NCBI GenBank assembly: GCA_012963895.1
Contig: DTUW01000065.1
Location: 1 to 8,193 of the forward strand
Source: Campylobacterales bacterium
GTDB taxonomy: Bacteria > Campylobacterota > Campylobacteria > Campylobacterales > Thiovulaceae
Direction of reading: 5' to 3'
DNA length: 8,193 nt
The translations under genes were made by a program, and so were the position numbers. The notes under the pieces were generated by a model. The model saw only the letters and a list, made by a program, of their open reading frames with translations, was not told the origin of the DNA and made no database searches. Positions 1 through 5,729 of the stretch are shown piece after piece (the stretch's first letter is position 1; the number at the start of each line of letters is the position of its first letter).

Positions 1-194
1 CAAAGTTAGTTTATAAATTTAAGTTTTCCAGTCTGAAATATATATCTATATCAAATATGTAAGAGATGATTAAGAAATTCAAAATTTATCTATTTCAAAT
101 ATTTTCGATAGAATTCAAACGGATTTAGTTTATCCTTCACTCTACTTAGGTAACTGCTGTCTAAATTTCCTATATATTAAAGGTTTGATATTCT
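1..194. other. Leader/intergenic region upstream of rho, no gene recognised
   Basis: This AT-rich stretch has stop codons in all three plus frames. The longest plus frame open to the window edge covers bases 3-62 and encodes about 19 residues with no recognisable feature, so it could be the tail of an upstream gene or noise. Bases 178-183 (TAAAGG) are the likely ribosome binding site for rho. Several TATA-like words (for example near 12-17 and 170-177) could serve as -10 elements, but none has a matching -35 box, which is common in Campylobacterota, so I do not call one. Rho in other bacteria often represses its own leader through Rho-dependent attenuation. That would fit a leader of this length, but nothing in the sequence proves it. 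Confidence 0.4.
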
Positions 195-1547
195 ATGAGT
201 GATATTCAAGAAGTGAAAAATCAAGAAGAGACAACCAAAGAGAAAGAGAAACAAAGTCGTAAGAAAAATAGAACTCATGTTCCAGCAAGCGGATACAACT
301 TAGAAGAGTTACGAAAATTACCAATTATTGAACTGATAAAGATAGCGACTAATTTGGCTATTGAAAATCCAAACGACCTAAAAAGAAATGACCTAATCTT
401 TGAAATTCTTAAAGCACAAGTTAAAAAAGGTGGTTTTATTCTTTTTACCGGTATGTTGGAAATTGTAACCGATGGCTATGGGTTTATCCGCTCAATAGAT
501 AAAGATTTGTCTGATAGTGTCCATGATGCTTATGTGTCAAATACCCAAATTCGTAGGTTTGCCCTTAGAAATGGTGACATTGTTACAGGACAGGTTAGAC
601 CTCCAAAAGAGCAAGAGAGATATTATGCTCTCCTCAAAATAGAGGCGATAAATTATAGACCGGTTGCAGAAAACAGAAAAAGACCACTTTTTGAAAACCT
701 TACTCCTATATTTCCCCTTGAACAACTAAAATTAGAATATAACTCGATGAAATTGACCGGGAGAGTTTTAGACCTCTTTTCTCCTATTGGTAAAGGACAA
801 CGGGGACTAATTGTAGCTTCTCCAAAGAATGGAAAAACTGAACTTTTAAAAGAGTTAGCTCACGGAATTACCTACAACCACCCAGAGGTAAAATTGATAG
901 TTCTTCTTATCGATGAACGACCAGAAGAGGTTACAGATATGGAGAGGTCGATAAAAGGAGAGGTTTATAGTTCCACTTTCGATAAACCAGCTAAGAACCA
1001 TATTAAGGTGGCTGAACTGGTTTTAGAACGGGCTAAAAGAGAGGTTGAAGCTGGTGGAGATGTGATAATTCTCCTAGATAGTATTACCAGACTTGCAAGA
1101 GCTTACAATACAGTTACCCCTGCAAGTGGAAAAGTTCTATCCGGTGGAGTTGATGCAAATGCTCTCCATAAACCTAAACGGTTCTTTGGTGCTGCTCGGA
1201 ATATTGAAAATGGAGGTAGTCTAACTATTATTGCCACCGCTCTAATAGAGACCGGTAGTCGCATGGACGATGTGATATTTGAAGAGTTCAAAGGAACTGG
1301 AAATTCTGAAATTGTCCTCTCTCGCTCCATTGCTGAAAGGAGAGTTTTTCCAGCTATCGACCTGCTCCGTTCGGGAACTCGAAAAGAGGAGTTGCTATTA
1401 GGAAAAGAGACCCTCCAAAAAGTTTGGGCTTTAAGGAGTGTCCTTCATGAGATTGATGATGAAGTTGAAGCCCTCAAATTTCTATATGGAAAGATATTAG
1501 CTACTGAAACTAATGAAGAGTTCTTAGAGAATATACAACAAGAGTAA
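195..1547 (+). CDS. rho: Transcription termination factor Rho
   Basis: Rho is the hexameric, ATP-driven RNA translocase that ends transcription at Rho-dependent sites in the cytoplasm. Its 450 residues are about 30 more than E. coli Rho. The excess is largely a lysine/glutamate-rich N-terminus (residues 1-28), followed by the N-terminal helical domain (about 33-75). The cold-shock-like RNA-binding domain carries the RNP1 motif DGYGFIR (93-99). The ATPase domain has the P-loop SPKNGKT (209-215), the DERPEEV segment (240-246), the Walker B strand IILLDS (291-296), the Q-loop region ASGKVLSGGVDANAL (310-324) and the arginine-finger region RSGTRKEEL (392-400). The ATG start has TAAAGG 11 bases upstream and gives the full N-terminal domain. 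The P-loop has Asn where E. coli has Ala (KNGKT versus KAGKT). All core motifs are present, so it should be active. The gene is followed after 5 bases by a small gene on the same strand, probably cotranscribed. Confidence 0.98.
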   Translation: MSDIQEVKNQEETTKEKEKQSRKKNRTHVPASGYNLEELRKLPIIELIKIATNLAIENPNDLKRNDLIFEILKAQVKKGGFILFTGMLEIVTDGYGFIRSIDKDLSDSVHDAYVSNTQIRRFALRNGDIVTGQVRPPKEQERYYALLKIEAINYRPVAENRKRPLFENLTPIFPLEQLKLEYNSMKLTGRVLDLFSPIGKGQRGLIVASPKNGKTELLKELAHGITYNHPEVKLIVLLIDERPEEVTDMERSIKGEVYSSTFDKPAKNHIKVAELVLERAKREVEAGGDVIILLDSITRLARAYNTVTPASGKVLSGGVDANALHKPKRFFGAARNIENGGSLTIIATALIETGSRMDDVIFEEFKGTGNSEIVLSRSIAERRVFPAIDLLRSGTRKEELLLGKETLQKVWALRSVLHEIDDEVEALKFLYGKILATETNEEFLENIQQE

Positions 1548-1552
1548 AAAGT

Positions 1553-2011
1553 GTGAGGATATTTGTCTCTCTCCTCTTCTCTCTCCTAATATCCAATTGT
1601 AGTAACAATATCTATCAGATACGAAACTCCTACCTCATCACCATCAAATCTCCAAAATTGAAATATTCCGATATTGGACTAATTGAAAAGTCCCAAAGTA
1701 GTATCTTAGTCCATATCTTTTCACTCGGAAAAGAGATTTTGAGGTTGGAGATTGGAGAGTATATCTCCATCAATAGAAGTATCCCCATTCCTCTATCTCT
1801 CTTCAATTCCAAATATCTAAGTTCTGAATATCCCCCCGCTCTTTTGAAAAATATCTTTTCGGGTAATCCTATCTTTCAAGGTAAAAATATAGTCCATCTC
1901 CAAAATAGCTTTATCCAAGAGTTCGACCATATCAAATATAGAGTTTCCCAAAGTGAAATCTATTTCAGAGACTCGAAAAATAGAATTCTAATTAGGCTTA
2001 GGAGGGTTTGA
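1553..2011 (+). CDS. Putative lipoprotein of unknown function coupled to rho
   Basis: I do not recognise this 152-residue protein with confidence. It begins at GTG; no in-frame ATG lies near the start of the hydrophobic segment, and the stop of rho is only 5 bases upstream, which suggests translational coupling because the only SD-like sequence is a weak AAGAG inside the end of rho. Residues 3-13 are hydrophobic after a single Arg, and Cys16 follows Ile-Ser-Asn. This resembles a lipoprotein signal peptide, although Asn at -1 of the lipobox is unusual (Gly, Ala or Ser is normal). The rest is a soluble, beta-rich-looking chain without Cys. Its C-terminal part (about 115-152) has a phenylalanine/tyrosine pattern ending in a very basic IRLRRV tail. 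A small outer-membrane or periplasmic lipoprotein conserved beside rho is my best guess; the alternative is an inner-membrane-anchored protein. The last 14 bp overlap the 3' end of the convergent addA gene. Coding status looks real because the frame is open throughout and begins exactly after rho. Confidence 0.7.
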   Translation: MRIFVSLLFSLLISNCSNNIYQIRNSYLITIKSPKLKYSDIGLIEKSQSSILVHIFSLGKEILRLEIGEYISINRSIPIPLSLFNSKYLSSEYPPALLKNIFSGNPIFQGKNIVHLQNSFIQEFDHIKYRVSQSEIYFRDSKNRILIRLRRV

Positions 2012-4763
2012 CCTCCTCTATCTCTATCTGGTTGTGTAGGACATATATCAGATAGCCCGATACCTTTCTGTCCTTTGTATTTGTCTCTGATACTATTCTC
2101 ATGTAGTTGCTTACCTGTTCGATATATTTCTGGTGTAGTTCTCTATTTTTTCCAGACTTGAAATCGCAAACCACCACCTCATCACTCTTATGAATTAGTA
2201 AATCTATATAGAACTGCTTTCCATTGTATATATACCCAACCTCTTTGGAGATAGAGCCGTTTTCTAATATCTCTTGAAACTTAGGAAAGTTGATGAGGTT
2301 GAGAATTCTATTTCTAATATCGGAGGTATCCACCAAAGGGAATCTATTTCCGATATTGTTGATAGCAATTTCAAGAGATGAAATATCGAAACTATCCATC
2401 ATCTCGATGGTAGCATGTAGTCCTGTTCCAAATTCTATCCTTTGAAGACTATCCCACTCTCTATCTATATCGAACTCCTCCATCTCCTCCTTTTCGGTGG
2501 TAGCCCTTTCGTTCTGGTATCCGTAGTGTCTCTTTTGAAAATCCAATCTATACTCTTTTGGTGTGGGGGATTCGGAAATGGTTTCTATCTCTTGAATTAG
2601 GTTTCCTCTTTGGGGAGTTGAAGCTATTCCGAGTTCCGATAGGGTTGAGTTCTTTTTCAGTTTGAATATAGATAGAGTCCGTTTCGCTCTTGTGAAGGCG
2701 ACATATATACGATTTGTATCGTCCCTTTTTTCCAATTCTCTCTCCGCCTCTTGAAGTTGTTGAGATGCCAACCCTTTCCACCCTATCTCTTCTACTTCCA
2801 AATCTTCTCCATATCTCAATAGCAATTTAGAAGTTCTACCCCGTTGGGATTTGGGGAAGTCTGCAAATATGACATGGTCGAACTCCAACCCTTTCGACTT
2901 ATGGATAGTCATCACTCTAATACCGTTCTGGTTTGTGTTGGTGGTGCTTTGACTAATTAGGTGGTAGTTGTGGATAAATTCATCTATATCTCGAAATTTG
3001 GAGATGGTCTCCAAAAATTGGAGAGTGTTCGGGTCTGAAATTTGGAAATGGTGGATAATTCTTGTAACCATCTCATAGAGAGATAGATTTTCCAATTTCA
3101 CATCTAAATAGTAGTTCTCTTTTGGGTCTATCCCGATTAGTGTTTGAAAGTGTTTCAGGTAGAAATCTGCATGTTTTTCTTTGATGTAATAGATATATTT
3201 CAAAAGATAGATAATAGCTTGAACCTTAGGATATTGGATTAGGGGGAGGTTGCTTTCATGTATTACTTCTATCCCTCTATTCTGTAACTCTCTACGAACC
3301 TTATCCACCTCTCTATTGGTCGATACCAGAATAGCGATGGAGCTTGGAGAAGCTCCGCATAGAAATAGTTCTATTGCCCTTTCAACACTTGCCAATATGG
3401 TATTATCCACCTCATCGAAACAGATATACCCCCCTTTCTGCTCTTCTTTTCCAATTTTTTGGGAAGTTCCAAAAACACTATTTACATACTGAACGATAGC
3501 CTCTTTTGAACGATAATTTTTGGATAGGGTATCTTTCGAAATTTGAGAATATTTGGACTGCAAATAGTCGAAAAGTTGGCTAAACCCTCCACGAAATCGA
3601 TATAGAGACTGCTTTTTATCTCCAACATAGAAAAAAGTTTTATCCTCGCTACTACCCCCCGATAGAATATCATCTATTAGAGGTTCTAATATTTTCCACT
3701 GAACTATTGAGGTATCTTGAAACTCATCTATTAGGAGGTGTTCTATTTTGGAATCTATTCGGAAATAGATGAAATCTATATCTATCTGTTCTTTTATTAG
3801 AAAATGGTCTATATCATCAAATGATAGTCTCTTCTCCAACTTTACAAACTTTTCACGAATTTCTATATAGAAGCGAAATAGGTTGAGAAGAGATTTTATG
3901 ATGAGGTTGGATTTTTTTTGGAGATAGATATTGATATATTCTTTCAATATCTGAAAAGAGTTTTCCACCTCATCGCTATTCTCAATTTCTCTAAGGGGTT
4001 TTGCAAAAAATCTGAATTGGGATAGACAATCCTTCTCTATCCAACTCTTCTCTAAGAGTTCTTCAAGATTTGAAAATTCCAAATTTTTTCTACCACTATT
4101 GGATAGCTTGTCATACTTCAAAATAGAGGAGGCTATATATTGTCCATGTTCCAATATTTCACTCTCCAACTCCTCTATAACCTCAACCCCTATCTCAACC
4201 TCTTGATACTTTTTAGCTATTTTTCTAATAGATACCTCATTGGGATAGAGATAGTGGAGATGTTCCAGAACCCTATCAAGTTTGGTATTTGAGAGTTTCT
4301 CAATTTGGAACATTTCAGATAGGTATTTGGAGCTATATAGATGTTTGTAAAAATAGTTTTGGAATTTCCTAATATCTATCTCATCTACTATCTGATAATT
4401 GGGTAGGATATTGAAGTGGTGGGCAAATTTTCGCAATATAGTATTAGCAAAGCTATCGATAGTAGAGATATTTATTGTAGAGATGTTCATCTCTGATAAC
4501 CCCTGTTTAGCTCTCTCTACAACCTCATCATCAGAGAGATTTAATTCCTTCTGAACTTCTCTAACCTCTTTTGATTGGAGGGGAGAATTTAGAGCTACTA
4601 ATATTCTCTCTAACATCTCCTTAGTAGCTTTACGAGTAAAAGTAATAGCAAGTATCTTTTTTGGAGAGACCCCTAGAAATAGGAGATATATATATCTCGA
4701 CACCAGTGAAAATGTCTTTCCGCTCCCTGCATTTGCCTCTAATGCTAAATATCTTTTGAACAT
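1998..4763 (-). CDS. addA: AddA-type (RecB-like) helicase-nuclease
   Basis: This is the UvrD/RecB-family subunit of AddAB, which unwinds and degrades double-strand DNA ends to load RecA in recombinational repair. From the ATG at 4763 it has 921 residues. Superfamily 1A motifs appear in order: Walker A ANAGSGKT (10-17), Ia ITFTRKATKEM (40-50), STIDSFANTIL (about 100-110), II LLIDEFQDTS (343-352), III YVGDKKQSLYRFRGG (379-393), IV LSKNYRS (413-419), V IRVMTIHKSKGLEF (615-628) and VI IYVAFTRAKRTL (686-697). The C-terminal RecB-like nuclease keeps His783, Glu841, Asp854, Asp867-x-Lys869 and Gln883-xxx-Tyr887, so both activities look intact. I prefer the ATG at 4763 because TAAGG (4770-4774) lies 6 bases before it; a TTG at 4769 would add two residues but abuts that site. 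The length suits the short Campylobacterota form rather than the roughly 1200-residue Bacillus AddA. It is divergent from rplM. The partner addB, which I recall lying beside addA in C. jejuni, is not in the window. Confidence 0.93.
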   Translation of the reverse strand: MFKRYLALEANAGSGKTFSLVSRYIYLLFLGVSPKKILAITFTRKATKEMLERILVALNSPLQSKEVREVQKELNLSDDEVVERAKQGLSEMNISTINISTIDSFANTILRKFAHHFNILPNYQIVDEIDIRKFQNYFYKHLYSSKYLSEMFQIEKLSNTKLDRVLEHLHYLYPNEVSIRKIAKKYQEVEIGVEVIEELESEILEHGQYIASSILKYDKLSNSGRKNLEFSNLEELLEKSWIEKDCLSQFRFFAKPLREIENSDEVENSFQILKEYINIYLQKKSNLIIKSLLNLFRFYIEIREKFVKLEKRLSFDDIDHFLIKEQIDIDFIYFRIDSKIEHLLIDEFQDTSIVQWKILEPLIDDILSGGSSEDKTFFYVGDKKQSLYRFRGGFSQLFDYLQSKYSQISKDTLSKNYRSKEAIVQYVNSVFGTSQKIGKEEQKGGYICFDEVDNTILASVERAIELFLCGASPSSIAILVSTNREVDKVRRELQNRGIEVIHESNLPLIQYPKVQAIIYLLKYIYYIKEKHADFYLKHFQTLIGIDPKENYYLDVKLENLSLYEMVTRIIHHFQISDPNTLQFLETISKFRDIDEFIHNYHLISQSTTNTNQNGIRVMTIHKSKGLEFDHVIFADFPKSQRGRTSKLLLRYGEDLEVEEIGWKGLASQQLQEAERELEKRDDTNRIYVAFTRAKRTLSIFKLKKNSTLSELGIASTPQRGNLIQEIETISESPTPKEYRLDFQKRHYGYQNERATTEKEEMEEFDIDREWDSLQRIEFGTGLHATIEMMDSFDISSLEIAINNIGNRFPLVDTSDIRNRILNLINFPKFQEILENGSISKEVGYIYNGKQFYIDLLIHKSDEVVVCDFKSGKNRELHQKYIEQVSNYMRIVSETNTKDRKVSGYLIYVLHNQIEIEEVKPS
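2000..2017. terminator. Possible bidirectional hairpin over the lipoprotein/addA convergent ends
   Basis: A perfect 6-bp stem AGGAGG/CCTCCT encloses the 6-base loop GTTTGA. It starts at the last base of the addA stop triplet (1998-2000) and encloses the TGA stop of the lipoprotein gene (2009-2011). There is no strong T-run right after the stem on either strand, so it is at best a weak intrinsic terminator. On the minus strand a TTTTT run appears about 20 bases further on (1976-1980), next to the 10-bp palindrome TAGAATTCTA (1981-1990). It may instead stall RNA exonucleases or cooperate with Rho. Confidence 0.4.
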
Positions 4764-4858
4764 TGACAACCTTATAAATAACTGAAATTAAGTAATTTTT
4801 AATTTACATCGGATACTATTCGTCCGCTCCATATATTAATATAAAAGGTTATGGATAG
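4764..4858. promoter_or_regulatory. Divergent intergenic region with promoters of addA and rplM-rpsI
   Basis: These 95 bases must hold the starts of both divergent transcripts. For rplM, the AT-rich tract near 4784-4805 followed by TACTAT (4814-4819) resembles the -35-less, T-rich promoters known in Campylobacterota, but this is a guess. Further on is a perfect 12-bp palindrome TATATTAATATA (4832-4843), which is followed directly by GG to give the ribosome binding site AAAAGG (4843-4848). For addA, TAAGG (4770-4774, minus strand) is the ribosome binding site. No clear -35/-10 pair is seen on that strand. Confidence 0.45.
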
Positions 4859-5290
4859 ATGAAAAAATTTACAAAGAGTATTAAACTCGATGAGGTTGAG
4901 AGAGAGTGGCATGTGATAGATGCTACCGACATGGTATTTGGACGATTGATTACTAAGGTGGCTACTCTATTGCGAGGAAAACATAAGCCATATTTTACTC
5001 CGCATGTCGATTGTGGAGATTTCGTGGTTATTATCAATGCTTCAAAAGTGAAGTTCAATGGTAATAATAAGTTGAGTGATAAGAAATATCATCGCCATTC
5101 TGGATACTTTGGTAGTGTCAAAAGTGAAACACTAGAAAAACTATTGGAAAAAAATCCAGAGAAACTATATAAATTAGCTACTCGCGGAATGCTACCTAAG
5201 AACAAACTAGGTAGAAAGATGTTGAAAAAACTTAAAGTTTATCGCGGTTCTGAACACCCTCACACTGCACAAGTAAATCGCAAAAAGTAA
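4859..5290 (+). CDS. rplM: 50S ribosomal protein L13 (uL13)
   Basis: This is an early-assembling protein of the large ribosomal subunit that binds 23S rRNA. The 143 residues match the usual length (E. coli has 142). The N-terminal segment WHVIDATDMVFGRL (17-30) and the conserved PYFTPHVDCGDFVVIINA stretch (44-61) are typical. The family signature region runs from ATRGMLPKN to KVYRG (107-130), and the HPHTAQ segment closes the protein. The start ATG has AAAAGG 10 bases upstream; the ATG at 4851 leads to a stop after three codons and is not used. It is the first gene of the rplM-rpsI operon, which is conserved across bacteria, and it is divergent from addA. Confidence 0.98.
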   Translation: MKKFTKSIKLDEVEREWHVIDATDMVFGRLITKVATLLRGKHKPYFTPHVDCGDFVVIINASKVKFNGNNKLSDKKYHRHSGYFGSVKSETLEKLLEKNPEKLYKLATRGMLPKNKLGRKMLKKLKVYRGSEHPHTAQVNRKK

Positions 5291-5302
5291 GGAATATAGA
5301 AG

Positions 5303-5692
5303 ATGAGAAGAGTATATGCAACTGGAAAAAGAAAAACATCAGTAGCTAAGGTTTGGCTACAACCTGGTAGCGGGAAGATTACTATAAACGGTATGTCTCT
5401 TGATGCTTGGCTTGGTGGTTTAGAAGCTAAGAAAAAGAGAGTTTTACAACCTCTACATATTACTGAGCAAATTACATCGGTTGATATTACCGCAAAAGTT
5501 CGCGGAGGTGGTATATCTGGACAGGCTGATGCTGTTCGACACGGAATAGCTAAGGCTCTCAATATCTACGATAACGAATTTAGAAAACTTCTCAAACCTG
5601 CTGGATTGCTAACCAGAGATAGTAGAGTGGTTGAGAGAAAGAAATACGGGAAAAAGAAAGCGAGAAGAAGTCCTCAATTCTCAAAAAGATAG
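5303..5692 (+). CDS. rpsI: 30S ribosomal protein S9 (uS9)
   Basis: uS9 is a protein of the small-subunit head whose C-terminal tail reaches the P-site tRNA. The protein has 129 residues, the usual length. It starts with RRVYATGKRKTSVAKVWL (2-19) and carries the family signature GGGISGQADAVRHGIAKAL (68-86). It ends in the canonical basic tail RRSPQFSKR, with the terminal Lys-Arg kept. The ribosome binding site TAAGGA (5288-5293) overlaps the rplM stop codon and sits 9 bases before the ATG, so the two genes are almost certainly cotranscribed and translationally linked. It converges on the K+ channel gene with 35 bp between the stop codons. Confidence 0.98.
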   Translation: MRRVYATGKRKTSVAKVWLQPGSGKITINGMSLDAWLGGLEAKKKRVLQPLHITEQITSVDITAKVRGGGISGQADAVRHGIAKALNIYDNEFRKLLKPAGLLTRDSRVVERKKYGKKKARRSPQFSKR

Positions 5693-5702
5693 TTCCTATC
5701 TT
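5683..5702 (-). terminator. Weak intrinsic terminator for the secretin/channel unit
   Basis: Read on the minus strand, the 7-bp stem AAGATAG/CTATCTT with a GAA triloop is followed by further T residues, making a run of five (plus-strand A5683-A5687). The stem has only two G-C pairs, so it is weak. It covers the stop codon of rpsI (5690-5692). The position, just beyond the channel gene's stop, fits termination of the minus-strand transcript. Confidence 0.5.
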
Positions 5703-5707
5703 CGAAC

Positions 5708-5729
5708 AGGGGGGGATATATTCCCTCCT
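5708..5729 (+). terminator. Hairpin terminator candidate after rpsI
   Basis: On the plus strand the G7 run (5709-5715) pairs with CCCTCC across a TATA loop (5717-5720). The stem has 9 pairs including two G-U wobbles (5711/5726 and 5715/5722). The T-rich tract TATTTTCTCTTTTCT (about 5743-5757) begins more than ten bases after the stem, so this is not a textbook intrinsic terminator. The right arm overlaps the channel gene's stop codon (5728-5730). On the minus strand the wobbles become A-C mismatches, so the stem favours plus-strand RNA. Confidence 0.5.

Noticed and set aside
3..62. Short plus-strand open frame at the window edge as the tail of an upstream gene
   Set aside because: It has only about 19 codons, no recognisable motif, and a composition that any AT-rich stretch could give, so it cannot be supported.
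2548..2781. 77-codon minus-strand frame inside addA in another frame
   Set aside because: It is a same-strand shadow of addA around helicase motif VI, where addA itself is conserved and uninterrupted; there is no sign of a frameshift.
5260..5562. 100-codon minus-strand frame opposite rplM/rpsI
   Set aside because: It overlaps two conserved ribosomal genes and has no recognisable features.
5709..5715. G7 homopolymer as a phase-variation tract, as in Campylobacter contingency genes
   Set aside because: It lies after the stop codons of both flanking genes and is better explained as one arm of the terminator-like hairpin. Slippage here would change neither reading frame nor an obvious promoter.
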